From Candidatus Villigracilis adiacens (GTDB lineage: Bacteria > Chloroflexota > Anaerolineae > Anaerolineales > Villigracilaceae), in the NCBI GenBank assembly GCA_016703605.1, contig JADJBU010000012.1, forward strand, positions 1 through 64,000: a DNA stretch of 64,000 nt. The letters are read 5' to 3'. The translations under genes and the position numbers were made by a program. The notes below the pieces were generated by a model. It searched no databases. It was not told the DNA's origin and saw only the letters and a program-made list of their open reading frames with translations. Each line of letters begins with the position of its first letter. Position 1 is the first letter of the stretch. Below, in pieces: positions 17,062 through 25,939 of this stretch.

Positions 17062-18669
17062 TTAACGGGTTATGAGATTCTCGGGCTGGGCGGCGTCTAG
17101 GGCTTCGATGGAATAGCCTGCGGCGGACAGGTAGCCGTCGTATTCGTTGCCGGTTCCGCTGGAGACCCATCCGCCCAGGTTGAAGGGTAACGCGCCGTCG
17201 GCGGCGATCCATTCGCCGTTGTATTTTCGCGCAACGTGGACGTGGGTTGCGTTCGAGATGCCGCCTTCGCAGGAGGGATGCCCGATCCGTTCGTTTTTGT
17301 AAATGTATTCGCCGGGGGTTACCCGTTGTTGCGAGGAGACGTGCATGTAGATGAGCACCCAGCCGGTCTGTTCGTAGCCGTCGTTGTCGAGGTCTTGAAT
17401 GACCGACCCGGTTCCGGTGCGGGTGATGAGGCCGTCTGCCATGGCGGTGACCCAGTAGGGGCTGATATCACATGCGGCGGCGTTGCCCTGCGGGGCAAAG
17501 TCGAGCGCGCCCCACGCCGAGCCGGAGTCCCATGCGGCGTGGGGTCCGCCGGTGAAGTACCAGCTTTCTCCTTCGGCAAAGGGAAGTGAAAAGGGGGGTT
17601 GGGAGAGGGTTGGGGGAATGAGCGGTTCGATGGCGTAATTGAAGGGGTTGCCGAAGAATACGAAGTAGGTTACGGCTGCGCCGCCAACGCCCGTATCGTA
17701 TTGCCAGGCGTCGTATCCGTCCAGTTCGGAGAAGAAGTATTGGACCCCAACTGTTCCGGCGTTGATGGTGGGGTCGATGGAGATGGTCTGCCCGTCTGTA
17801 AGTACGAGCGTGGAAATGGCGTTGGCTTTCCACAGGTAATATCCGCGATTGAGCATATTTGCCGCCCAGACGACCTGCCTGTATAAGCCTGCCTTGTTCG
17901 GGTCGGCGTACCCCATTGGGTAATCGGTGATGACGGGGTTGGGGTTTGTGACCCATCCGCTTTGATATTCGAGCAGGGCAAGCAGGATGCGCGGGTTGAC
18001 CGAGTAGTTAAAGGAGACTCCTTCGATGATATCCGCGCCATTCAGGACGATGCCCCTGACTTCCTCGGCGTATTGATTGAGATAACCGCCCTGGCTGGCG
18101 ATGAATTTTCTGGCGTTGAACCTTGCCGCGGCAGGGCTGTGGACCAGTTCAGAATCCGGGATGATCTTTAGCGAGTTTAGGGGGGCGGCGGCGATTTCGG
18201 GGGCGGGGATGACGAGTATCATGCCGACTTCGAGTGTGTTCGGGTCGGTGATGTTGTTGGCGTCCATCAGGGCTTGCAGGCTGATGTTATATTGCAGGGC
18301 GATGCTTCCGAGGGTGTCGCCAGGCTGGACGGTGTGCTGAGCCTGTTCCTGGCGCGGGGTGGGCAGGATGCGCGCAGTATCGGGCGTTGGCGAGCCGGAG
18401 GTGATCTGGTCCTGCACGCCGATCAATGGCGAAATATTCAGCGGGACCCGCGTGGGTGTGGGCGGACGGGTGGGCGTGGAGGTGGGGATGGCTGTTTGGG
18501 TTTCGGTCGATGTGACGGGCGGTTGGTTTTCAGGTCCGTCGGTGGTATTGCCGCCGGATGGCACAAACGGGTCGTAGGTTGGGAAAACAACGGGTGTTTC
18601 CGCGGCGGGCGCGCAGGAAAATAAAAGCGCTGCCAGGAGCGCCATTAACGATATTTTTGAATGCGACAT
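17062..18669 (-). CDS. LysM lipoprotein with degenerate M23-like peptidase domain (tandem copy 3)
   Basis: 535 residues. Signal and lipobox (ALLFSC), Thr/Pro linker, LysM (HTVQPGDTLGSIALQYNISL) ending in LEVGMILVIP, helical middle (NPRILLALLEYQSG; NAGTVGVQYFFSEL), and an M23-like domain with ATHVHVARKYNGE, IYMHVS and GGPHAAWD, but with Trp (WGALDF) at the first-ligand position. The ATG at 18669 fits the signal peptide and has TAAAAT seven bases upstream; the longer frame is rejected. It is first in transcription order. The three genes probably arose by local duplication and act together at the cell wall. Confidence 0.8.
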   Translation of the reverse strand: MSHSKISLMALLAALLFSCAPAAETPVVFPTYDPFVPSGGNTTDGPENQPPVTSTETQTAIPTSTPTRPPTPTRVPLNISPLIGVQDQITSGSPTPDTARILPTPRQEQAQHTVQPGDTLGSIALQYNISLQALMDANNITDPNTLEVGMILVIPAPEIAAAPLNSLKIIPDSELVHSPAAARFNARKFIASQGGYLNQYAEEVRGIVLNGADIIEGVSFNYSVNPRILLALLEYQSGWVTNPNPVITDYPMGYADPNKAGLYRQVVWAANMLNRGYYLWKANAISTLVLTDGQTISIDPTINAGTVGVQYFFSELDGYDAWQYDTGVGGAAVTYFVFFGNPFNYAIEPLIPPTLSQPPFSLPFAEGESWYFTGGPHAAWDSGSAWGALDFAPQGNAAACDISPYWVTAMADGLITRTGTGSVIQDLDNDGYEQTGWVLIYMHVSSQQRVTPGEYIYKNERIGHPSCEGGISNATHVHVARKYNGEWIAADGALPFNLGGWVSSGTGNEYDGYLSAAGYSIEALDAAQPENLITR

Positions 18670-18676
18670 GGGCGTG

Positions 18677-18682
18677 ATTTTA
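18677..18682 (-). promoter_or_regulatory. -10-like box upstream of tandem copy 3
   Basis: TAAAAT on the minus strand, seven bases before the ATG at 18669; no Shine-Dalgarno. Fits the short-leader pattern of this window. Confidence 0.35.
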
Positions 18683-18720
18683 CCAAATGCCGGTACTGTT
18701 TTGCCTGCGCGGCAGGGATC

Positions 18721-18817
18721 GTGTGCAGGCAAAGGTTGTCAGTATGGACTGCAAAATCTCCCGGTTTTGCTCGACAGCGCCGCTTTCGACTCCATGCCTG
18801 ACATATTTTGCTTGCAC
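18721..18817. repeat. Dispersed repeat R1, copy c (97 bp, most complete)
   Basis: Begins GTGTGCAGGCAAAGGTTGTC and ends GACATATTTTGCTTGCAC, forming ~27-bp imperfect terminal inverted repeats. The inner part GCAAAATCTCCCGGTTTTGC is a second hairpin, followed by CTCGACAGCGCCGCTTTCGA. It lies upstream of the third LysM gene. Confidence 0.85.
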
Positions 18818-18897
18818 CCCCAGGGATCACTGAGAAAAATCCCCGTGGCTTCGCGAACCCCGCGGTTAAACTCGCGCAACTGCATGACGGGTGGAAT

Positions 18898-18928
18898 AAA
18901 AAAGACGCATTGGAGGCGCGTCTTTTTT
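18898..18928. terminator. Intrinsic terminator after the CBS gene
   Basis: An 11-bp stem (18898-18908 with 18918-18928), nine-base loop, A6 on the left and T6 on the right. It serves the minus-strand CBS gene whose stop is at 18948. Confidence 0.85.
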
Positions 18929-18947
18929 GTTTTCGTTGGGCTGTAAA

Positions 18948-19394
18948 TCAGGATTGAAAACCGGACCCCAAAATGTAATTCTCCAGCCCGCGGATCTCGC
19001 TTTCCTTGATCTCGATGGCGGCAACCATCACATCGCGCATCGAAACCAGCCCCACAAACTGTTCGCCTTCCACGACCGGGAGGTGGCGGATCTTGTATTG
19101 CTTCATCAGCGCCATACATTGTTCAACGGTTGTGTCGAGGGTGACGTTGATCATTTTCGGGGTCATTACATCCTTGATGACGGTGTCCTTTGCGACGCGC
19201 CCCAGCGCTTCGCCTTTGTACAGGTAATCGCGTTCTGTGTAGATGCCCACGATCTTGCCTTTTTCGGTGACTAACACTGCTCCGATATGGGCATCTGCCA
19301 TCACTTTAATTGCATCCAGCGCGCTTTGGTTGGATTCGACGGAATAGTTTGTCGCAAATTCCTTTGCTTCAAGAAGTTTTCGGACTGTGGTCAT
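18948..19394 (-). CDS. Two-CBS-domain protein
   Basis: 148 residues made of two CBS motifs: ~20-70 (SALDAIKVMADAHIGAVLV, KIVGIYTERDYLYKG) and ~85-140 (MTPKMINVTLDTTVEQCMAL, IRHLPVVEGEQFVGLVSMRD). Such stand-alone pairs bind adenine nucleotides (AMP, ATP, NAD or SAM) and usually regulate another protein; no partner is evident nearby. The ATG at 19394 has GGAG nine bases upstream; the ORF extends 11 codons further without support. Confidence 0.9.
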   Translation of the reverse strand: MTTVRKLLEAKEFATNYSVESNQSALDAIKVMADAHIGAVLVTEKGKIVGIYTERDYLYKGEALGRVAKDTVIKDVMTPKMINVTLDTTVEQCMALMKQYKIRHLPVVEGEQFVGLVSMRDVMVAAIEIKESEIRGLENYILGSGFQS

Positions 19395-19508
19395 GATTTT
19401 CGTCTCCTTAACCATTGTTTTTATCATAGGGATTCCAAATCGTCATACGGAAAACCTCCTCATCTCGTGTGACGTTCATCCCTTTTTTGGGGTCTGCTTG
19501 CGGAAATG

Positions 19509-20330
19509 TTACCCGGCGACGGCGTAAAGAGTCTTTTCCAAAAACTCCCCGACCTTTTCAAGGAACTGCGGGTGCGTATGGCAATTACTGTGACCCTTTC
19601 CTGGAACGATCCAAAGGCGCGTTCTTTCAGGGCTGCCCGCTTCGAACAGGGCGCGCGCCTGTTCGACCGGAACCGTTTCATCCTCTTCGCCGTGAATGAG
19701 CAGAAACTCCGCCTGTGACTTGCGGATATTGTTCACGGGCGCAATGGATTCAAAGTCCAACCCGTATTGTCTGCGCATGTAACCAAACAGGAACGATGCC
19801 AAAAAGCCGGGAATATGCCGTTTGCGAAACTCGAATTTCATGACCGCTTTCGGATGAGAGATGGCTCCAACGGTGATGACGCTGCGGACCTGGTCGTCCC
19901 AGCCTGCGGCATTGATCACACCGCCTCCGCCGACGGATAAGCCGAGTGCGCCAATGGGCCTGGTATTTCCCTGCTGCCTGAGGAACTTGACCGCCGAGAC
20001 GACATCCTGCGCGAATGTGCCAACGGTGGGGCGTTCCATGGGAGAACTGCTCCCGTGATTGCGGGAATCAAAAGCCAGAAGGTTATATCCCATCGGGTGG
20101 AGCGTTTGAATATAGGGCAATGTGCGCGAGAGATTTCTGCTCCAGCCATGCAGAAGAATGATCGTGGGGGCATTCGGCGATGCATGGATATGCCAGCCAT
20201 AAAGCGCGCCGCCGTCATTGGCAGGGATCGAAATCTCCTGAAACGGGATATTGTATTTTTCCGGGGTAACCTGATGGGGCGCAATCTCGTACGCGTACAT
20301 GCGCCCTATGAGGGAATCCATTAATTTCAT
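19509..20330 (-). CDS. Alpha/beta hydrolase (serine aminopeptidase/esterase-like)
   Basis: 273 residues. The oxyanion HGWSRN, the nucleophile elbow GLSVGGGG (Ser), the acid in HGEEDETVP (Asp) and the terminal His of GKGHSNCH give a complete triad. The family hydrolyses esters or amides of small molecules or lipids; the substrate is not evident. The start at 20330 (AAGG before it) or 20321 fits; the longer ORF to 20537 runs through hypE and is rejected. It lies 76 bp downstream of hypE on the same strand and may be the tail of that transcript, but a role in hydrogenase maturation is not implied. Confidence 0.85.
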   Translation of the reverse strand: MKLMDSLIGRMYAYEIAPHQVTPEKYNIPFQEISIPANDGGALYGWHIHASPNAPTIILLHGWSRNLSRTLPYIQTLHPMGYNLLAFDSRNHGSSSPMERPTVGTFAQDVVSAVKFLRQQGNTRPIGALGLSVGGGGVINAAGWDDQVRSVITVGAISHPKAVMKFEFRKRHIPGFLASFLFGYMRRQYGLDFESIAPVNNIRKSQAEFLLIHGEEDETVPVEQARALFEAGSPERTRLWIVPGKGHSNCHTHPQFLEKVGEFLEKTLYAVAG

Positions 20331-20406
20331 CCTGCCTGCCTTTTGTTCGAAACCCGCTTTGCGCGGCCCTGCATAGCGTCGGTTAATTAAAAATTTGAAC
20401 TCAATT

Positions 20407-21471
20407 TTAGCAGATTCGCGGCAGCATCTCGCCCGCCAGCATGTCCACCACGCGGGTGCTGCCCAAAGTGGTTTTGAGCAAAACCCTGGATTTTGGTTCT
20501 GCGACCACTTCACCGATGACCACCGCACCTTCGCCATATCTCGTGGACTTCATCACTGCCAACACCTTCTCCGCCTCTTCCTTCGGGACGATTGCCACTA
20601 GCTTCCCTTCATTCGCCACGTAAAGCGGATCGAACCCAAGCATCTCGCACGCCGCATTGACCTCCGAGTGGACAGGGATGGTTTCTTCCCTCAAAAGAAT
20701 CCCTACATTCGATTGAACTGCGATCTCGTTCAGCGTCGTTGCCAACCCTCCGCGAGTCGGGTCACGCAATACATGGACATTCGGACAGACATCCAATATT
20801 GCCGCGATCAAATGATTCAACGGCGCGACATCGCTCAACAAACTGGACTGGAATCCAAGTTCTCCGCGTGCGCCGAGGACAGCAATGCCATGATCACCGA
20901 TCGTACCAGAAAGAACGACCACATCACCCGGCTTTGCATTCGCCCCACTGACGTTCACATCTTCGCGCACTACGCCAACTCCTGCGGTGGTGATATATAT
21001 TCCGTCCGCTTTACCTTTTTGCACGACCTTCGTGTCACCAGCCACGATCTGCACGCCCGCTTCTTCCGCAGCCAATCTCATAGACTCAACCACACGCTTG
21101 AGCGTATCCATGGGCAAGCCTTCTTCAAGGATGAAGCCTGCCGTGAGATATAAAGGCTTGGCACCGAGCATTGCCACGTCATTTACAGTGCCGCACACCG
21201 CTAACTTGCCGATGTCGCCGCCGGGGAAGAAAAGAGGCGAGACGACATGCGCATCCGTGCTGATGGATAGTTTCTGCCGCAGTCCCGGCTCCACCAATGC
21301 CGCATCATCGCCTGCATTCAATGCCGTATTCTGAAACGCAGACACGAACGCCTTCTGGATCAGTTGGTGACTCATCCGTCCGCCCGCACCGTGTCCCATC
21401 ACGATCTGCTCGTTGTGCGTCAGCGGCGGAGCACATACCGCGCCTTCGATGTTTACTGTTTCGTTATTCAT
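20407..21471 (-). CDS. hypE: Hydrogenase maturation protein HypE (carbamoyl dehydratase)
   Basis: 354 residues, PurM/AIR-synthase fold: MGHGAGGRMSHQLI at the N-terminus, AGDDAALVE, and DPTRGGLATTLNEIA. The C-terminus ends PRIC, with the conserved Cys that receives the carbamoyl group from HypF and is dehydrated with ATP to thiocyanate, the source of CN ligands for the NiFe cluster. It is the last hyp gene in the direction of transcription (after hypD). Full length, no odd features. Confidence 0.96.
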   Translation of the reverse strand: MNNETVNIEGAVCAPPLTHNEQIVMGHGAGGRMSHQLIQKAFVSAFQNTALNAGDDAALVEPGLRQKLSISTDAHVVSPLFFPGGDIGKLAVCGTVNDVAMLGAKPLYLTAGFILEEGLPMDTLKRVVESMRLAAEEAGVQIVAGDTKVVQKGKADGIYITTAGVGVVREDVNVSGANAKPGDVVVLSGTIGDHGIAVLGARGELGFQSSLLSDVAPLNHLIAAILDVCPNVHVLRDPTRGGLATTLNEIAVQSNVGILLREETIPVHSEVNAACEMLGFDPLYVANEGKLVAIVPKEEAEKVLAVMKSTRYGEGAVVIGEVVAEPKSRVLLKTTLGSTRVVDMLAGEMLPRIC

Positions 21472-21502
21472 AAGACCTCTTTAGAAGGGAATAGGGAATG
21501 GA

Positions 21503-21556
21503 ACATAGTGAATAGTAAACCGACCCACTATTCACTATTCACTATTACCTATTCAC
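21503..21556. repeat. Heptamer tandem tract (CTATTCA type)
   Basis: Seven-base units related to TAGTGAA / ACTATTC, in both orientations, between hypE and hypD. The tract runs over the last codons and stop of hypD (21549). A related tract lies inside hypF at 24236-24272. Confidence 0.7.
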
Positions 21557-22655
21557 GTATCACTTCACTTGTCACTCTTCCGTACCGATAATACGCCGCA
21601 CACGCCCCCTCAGACGAAACCATTGTCGCCCCAAGCGGATTTTCAGGCGTGCATTGCTTTCCAAACGCCGGGCAGTGATGCGGTTTCTTCATGCCCTGCA
21701 AAATTTGCCCCGCAATACAAAGCGGAGATTCTTCCGCATGTAACGATTCCACCTCAAAGCGTTTCTCGGCATTGAACTCGTCAAATTCAGGACGCAACCC
21801 CCAGCCACTCATGGGAATCATCCCAATGCCACGCCACTTGCGGTCACATTCCATGAATACTTTGTGGATGGCATCTTGAGCAGGCTTCAAACCTTCGAAT
21901 GTCACTGCACGTTGATAAGCATTGGCAACTTCCACTTTGCCTTCTTCGAGCAGTTGCACGGTCTTCAAAATTCCTTGCACAAGGTCAAGTGGTTCAAAGC
22001 CGGTGATAACCATCGGAATGCCAAACTTCTCCACCAAGGGCGGATACTCGTGATACCCCATCACTGCATTAACGTGCCCTGCCAACAAAAATCCCTGCAC
22101 GCGATTGTGTGGCGAACTCAGAATCGCACTGATGGCAGGCGGCACACGGACATGCGAAACCAAAATGGAAAAATTCTTCAATCCAAGTCGTTGCGATTGC
22201 AAAACACTCATCACATTCGGCGGAGCAGTCGTTTCAAAGCCAATTGCAAAGAACACAACCTGCTTGTCGGGGTTCTTCTCTGCCAGCGTCACCGCATCAA
22301 GTGGAGAATAGACCACGCGCACATCTCCACCTTGGGCTTTGACGGAGAACAGGTCTCGGTTCGAGCCGGGCACGCGCAGCATGTCACCATATGAGCAAAA
22401 GATCACATCCGGTCGCGCCGCAATCGACAATGCCTTGTCAATCAACTCCAGCGGAGTCACACAGACCGGGCAGCCCGGACCATGCACCAGTTCGATCTGA
22501 GGCGGCAGCAATTGGTCGATGCCATGACGCACAATCGAATGGGTCTGCCCGCCGCAAATTTCCATCAACGTCCACGGGCGTGTCACGGTGCGGCGGATCT
22601 CTTCGATCACGCCCTTCACCAACTCCGCGTCGCGATATTCGGTCACATACTTCAT
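21549..22655 (-). CDS. hypD: Hydrogenase maturation protein HypD
   Basis: 368 residues. Characteristic Cys motifs: GGQTHSIVRHG, HGPGCPVCVTP, and a C-terminal set in CIAGQILQG, HHCPAFGKQC and SEGACAAYY that holds the [4Fe-4S] cluster. With HypC it forms the scaffold where CO and CN are attached to iron. It overlaps hypC by four bases. The last residues and stop codon fall in a heptamer tract (21503-21556). The structural hydrogenase genes are not in the window. Confidence 0.96.
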   Translation of the reverse strand: MKYVTEYRDAELVKGVIEEIRRTVTRPWTLMEICGGQTHSIVRHGIDQLLPPQIELVHGPGCPVCVTPLELIDKALSIAARPDVIFCSYGDMLRVPGSNRDLFSVKAQGGDVRVVYSPLDAVTLAEKNPDKQVVFFAIGFETTAPPNVMSVLQSQRLGLKNFSILVSHVRVPPAISAILSSPHNRVQGFLLAGHVNAVMGYHEYPPLVEKFGIPMVITGFEPLDLVQGILKTVQLLEEGKVEVANAYQRAVTFEGLKPAQDAIHKVFMECDRKWRGIGMIPMSGWGLRPEFDEFNAEKRFEVESLHAEESPLCIAGQILQGMKKPHHCPAFGKQCTPENPLGATMVSSEGACAAYYRYGRVTSEVIRE

Positions 22656-22906
22656 GAGGTTTCTTTGCCCAACTCTTCTTCAAGCGAGCCCATCTGACGC
22701 AGCAACTCCAATGTTTCCATTGCGTCTTTCTCGCTCAACAAACTAATCGCAAACCCCACATGAATAATGCAATACTCGCCGACCTTCGCTTCAGGAACAT
22801 AACTCAAACAGGCTTCACGAAAGATGCCGCCAAAATCGACCTTCGCCATTTGCAGCCCATTGTTTTCATACACCTCAACAATTTTTCCGGGCACACCTAA
22901 ACACAT
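22652..22906 (-). CDS. hypC: Hydrogenase assembly chaperone HypC/HupF
   Basis: 84 residues starting MCLGVPGKIVEV, with the essential Cys2 that binds the Fe(CN)2CO unit and the large subunit precursor; then VDFGGIFREACLSYVPEAKV and VGEYCIIHVGFAI as in the family. Overlaps hypD by four bases and lies one base after hypF, so translation is coupled. Confidence 0.96.
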   Translation of the reverse strand: MCLGVPGKIVEVYENNGLQMAKVDFGGIFREACLSYVPEAKVGEYCIIHVGFAISLLSEKDAMETLELLRQMGSLEEELGKETS

Positions 22907-22907
22907 T

Positions 22908-25205
22908 TCAACCTCGCAATCTGGACGCGGCGATGTACGCCTGCCCTAATGAGAGTCCGCCATCGTTGGTCGGAACTTCTCGATGAATATAGATTTCAAA
23001 ACCATCTTTGCTCAACAACGAAATCGTTTTTTGCAACAGTGTGATGTTTTGCCAAACCCCACCCGATAACACCACGCTTCGCAATGATGTTTCGCTACTG
23101 ATCTTCTGAACCGTCTCGCGTGCTGCTTCTGCCAATCCATTATGAAACCGAGCGGATATTTTGGAGGTGGGGATTCCCGCCATCACATCCTTTATCAACG
23201 CCTCAACCGCGCTTCCGACTCGTACTCGACCTGACTCAACCCCAAAGACATATTGCCCCGCCTCAGCCGAATCTGCCATCGCCTCGAACTCGATTGCCGC
23301 CTGCCCCTCATAGTTGACCTTCTGCCTCACACCCGCCAACGCTGATACCGCATCGAATAACCGTCCCATCGATGAAGTCATCGGAGTGTTGATTTTCTTT
23401 TCAAGTTGCACACGTAACGTCACCTGATCTTCCGCGCAAAATTCTTTTACTGAGTCCAGAGAGTCGTCCCATTCAATTCCAAGACTCCACAGCAAAGCCA
23501 ACGCCGTGCGAGCGGGCTTCTTGATGGCAGCATCTCCGCCGGGCAGGGGGAAATACTCCAAATGCGCCGCGCGTTGATAGGACTTGGCATCTGCCACCAA
23601 AAATTCCCCGCCCCAGATCGCGCCGTCGTCACCGTAGCCCGTGCCATCAAATGACACGCCGATGACTGGCTCGGTCAGTCCATGCTCTGCAATGCAAGCG
23701 GCGATATGTGCATGATGATGTTGCACCGCAATCATTGGCAGGTTTTCCCGCTCGGCGCGGGAAAATGCATATCTTGTCGCCAGGTAATTTGGGTGCATAT
23801 CGTGTGCGATCGCCACAGGCTTTACGCGGAATAACCGCTCGAAATGCTCCACGCCCTGTTCAAAGGATTTCAACGTCTCATAATTTTCCATATCCCCAAT
23901 GTGATGACTGAGGAAGGCGTAATTTCCATTCGTGATGCAGAAGGTGTTTTTCAGTTCAGAACCCGTTGCAAGGAGTTGCGGAACTTCAAACGGCAGTTTG
24001 ACGGGGAAGGGAGAGTAGCCGCGGGAGCGACGGATAGGATAGATCGATTTACAATTTTCGATTGACGATTTCCGATTATCTTCGAATACTCTCACAACTG
24101 AATCTTCACATCGAATATGAATGTCTCTGTCGTGCATTAGGAACGCATCTGCAAGAGTAGCGAGACGTTCGCGGGCTTCGGCGTTGTCGGTGGCGATGGG
24201 TTCTTCGGAGAGATTTCCGCTGGTCATTACAAGGGCAGTGAATAGTGAATTGTTGAATAGTAAATAGTGAAGCGGCGTATAGGGAAGCATCACACCGAGC
24301 CAATCTTGTCTGGGTGAGGCTTCTTCAGTAATCGTTGATTCTGGTTTTTTCTTCAGCAAAACGATCGGGCGGGCGGATGAGGTTAGTAATTCTTTCTCTG
24401 CTTCACTGACGAAGCAATGCTGTTCAATAGTCTCGATATCAGGCATCATCAACGCGAAGGGTTTGTCCACGCGCAGTTTGCGGGTGCGTAATTCTGTTAC
24501 GGCTTTTGCATTCGTCGCGTCACACGCAAAATGAAATCCGCCCAGACCTTTGATTGCAACGATTTTTCCTTCCGTTAAGAGACGTTGAACCTCAACAATG
24601 GCTTCATCGCCATCCTTCTTTCCTCTTTCATCTTTCGTCTCCAGCCAAACTTTCGGTCCACAAACCGGACACGCCACCGGCTGGGCATGGAAGCGCCGAT
24701 TCGTCGGGTCTTTGTATTCGCGCTCGCAATCGGGGCAAAGGGGAAATCCCGCCATCGTCGTAAATGGACGGTCATAGGGAATATCTTGAATGATCGTGAA
24801 GCGCGGTCCGCAGTTGGTGCAGTTGATGAAGGGATAACGATAGCGTCTATCATTCGGGTCAAAGAGTTCACGCAGACAGTCGTCGCAGATGGCAACGTCG
24901 GGTGAGATGGGTTGGAAAGCGCCATCTACACTTTCAGAGTGGATAATGTCAAATTGGGTGAACCCGTTACCGGGTCCGAATGAGGCGTGGAAGTCGTCTA
25001 TGCGCGAGAGGGGCGGGGCGTCATCCCGTAATTTTTGCAGGAAGGAGTCGAGTGCATCCTTTTCTCCATCAGCTTCAATCACGACACCAGCGGATGTATT
25101 TTTGACCCAACCTTTGAGGTTGAGGCTGGTGGCAAGGTTGTAAACGAATGGACGAAAACCAACCCCTTGCACAACCCCCGTGATGTGAACCTTTACGTTA
25201 TTCAT
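22908..25205 (-). CDS. hypF: Carbamoyltransferase HypF
   Basis: 765 residues: acylphosphatase domain (ITGVVQGVGFRPFVYNLA, ~6-90), two C4 zinc fingers (CDDCLRELFD...CTNCGP; CPDCEREYKD...CPVCGP), YrdC-like domain (~200-380, GGFHFACDATN), and Kae1-like C-terminal domain (VQHHHAHIAACIAEHG). It makes carbamoyl-AMP and loads HypE. The ATG at 25205 overlaps the hypB stop (TAATG). Odd: two stretches in the YrdC part, about residues 311-323 and 375-388, are encoded by heptamer tracts; the first replaces the usual run before MTSGN, the second adds residues before RRSRGYSP. Confidence 0.95.
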   Translation of the reverse strand: MNNVKVHITGVVQGVGFRPFVYNLATSLNLKGWVKNTSAGVVIEADGEKDALDSFLQKLRDDAPPLSRIDDFHASFGPGNGFTQFDIIHSESVDGAFQPISPDVAICDDCLRELFDPNDRRYRYPFINCTNCGPRFTIIQDIPYDRPFTTMAGFPLCPDCEREYKDPTNRRFHAQPVACPVCGPKVWLETKDERGKKDGDEAIVEVQRLLTEGKIVAIKGLGGFHFACDATNAKAVTELRTRKLRVDKPFALMMPDIETIEQHCFVSEAEKELLTSSARPIVLLKKKPESTITEEASPRQDWLGVMLPYTPLHYLLFNNSLFTALVMTSGNLSEEPIATDNAEARERLATLADAFLMHDRDIHIRCEDSVVRVFEDNRKSSIENCKSIYPIRRSRGYSPFPVKLPFEVPQLLATGSELKNTFCITNGNYAFLSHHIGDMENYETLKSFEQGVEHFERLFRVKPVAIAHDMHPNYLATRYAFSRAERENLPMIAVQHHHAHIAACIAEHGLTEPVIGVSFDGTGYGDDGAIWGGEFLVADAKSYQRAAHLEYFPLPGGDAAIKKPARTALALLWSLGIEWDDSLDSVKEFCAEDQVTLRVQLEKKINTPMTSSMGRLFDAVSALAGVRQKVNYEGQAAIEFEAMADSAEAGQYVFGVESGRVRVGSAVEALIKDVMAGIPTSKISARFHNGLAEAARETVQKISSETSLRSVVLSGGVWQNITLLQKTISLLSKDGFEIYIHREVPTNDGGLSLGQAYIAASRLRG
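24041..24080. repeat. Heptamer tandem tract inside hypF (GATTGAC type)
   Basis: Units such as TTTACAA, TTTTCGA, TTGACGA and TTTCCGA in seven-base register, encoding residues around SSIENCKSIYP. It shares 19 identical bases (AATTTTCGATTGACGATTT) with the intergenic tract at 39544-39579. Confidence 0.7.
24236..24272. repeat. Heptamer tandem tract inside hypF (AGTGAAT type)
   Basis: AGTGAAT-like units in seven-base register with one eight-base step, in frame within hypF, encoding HYLLFNNSLFTA. Related to the tract between hypE and hypD. Confidence 0.7.
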
Positions 25206-25861
25206 TATTTTTTCGAGTGTTCGATCAGCCATTCGACCCACGCTTCAAGACCTTCGCCCGTGCGGCAGGAGAGCGGGAAGGTGGTGACGTTGGGGTTGAG
25301 GACTTGCACGCCTTGTGTGAAGTACTCCATGCGGAAATCGACGTAGGGCAGCAGGTCGATCTTGTTGACGACGAGCGCATCCACGCCGCGATAGGTGCCG
25401 GGATATTTATAGGGCTTGTCGTCGCCTTCGGGCACGGATGCGACGAGCACGGTCTTGTGCGTACCGAGTTTGAAGTTCGCCGGGCAGACGAGATTGCCAA
25501 CATTCTCAACAATGAGCAGGTCGAATTGTGTGAGGTCGAGTTGGTCGAGCGCGCCGCGCAACATGACGGCATCAAGATGGCAATCGCCGCCCGTGTTGAT
25601 CTGCACTGCGGCAGCGGCTCCGGCAGCGGCGGCGCGGTCTGTGTCGATGGAGGTGGCGATGTCACCATCCACGGCGGCAACGCGTAATTTGCCTTTAAGC
25701 AGCGGAAGAGTCTTTTCGATAAGCGAGGTCTTGCCCGCGCCGGGCGAGGCGATGATATTGATGGAGAACACACCAGCCGCTTCGATGCGCGCAAAATTTT
25801 CTTCGGCAAGGCGGTCGTTGGCGTTGAGGATGTTTTCAACGATGGAGATGTTTTGAGGCAT
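25205..25861 (-). CDS. hypB: Hydrogenase nickel incorporation GTPase HypB
   Basis: 218 residues, SIMIBI GTPase: P-loop ASPGAGKTSLIEKT, switch AVDGDIATSID, the metal-site segment GGDCHLDAVML, ENVGNLVCPANF, and NKIDLLPYVDF. It drives GTP-dependent nickel delivery with HypA. It has no His-rich N-terminal store; the short form is common. The ATG at 25861 has GGAG in AAGGAGAGCCT; the longer frame is rejected. Overlaps hypF by one base. Confidence 0.95.
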   Translation of the reverse strand: MPQNISIVENILNANDRLAEENFARIEAAGVFSINIIASPGAGKTSLIEKTLPLLKGKLRVAAVDGDIATSIDTDRAAAAGAAAAVQINTGGDCHLDAVMLRGALDQLDLTQFDLLIVENVGNLVCPANFKLGTHKTVLVASVPEGDDKPYKYPGTYRGVDALVVNKIDLLPYVDFRMEYFTQGVQVLNPNVTTFPLSCRTGEGLEAWVEWLIEHSKK

Positions 25862-25939
25862 AGGCTCTCCTTGCGTTTTACGCCTAAGAGACTGTTTCTT
25901 AACTCTTTTTGCCGCAGAGATCACAGAGAATTTTGAGGT

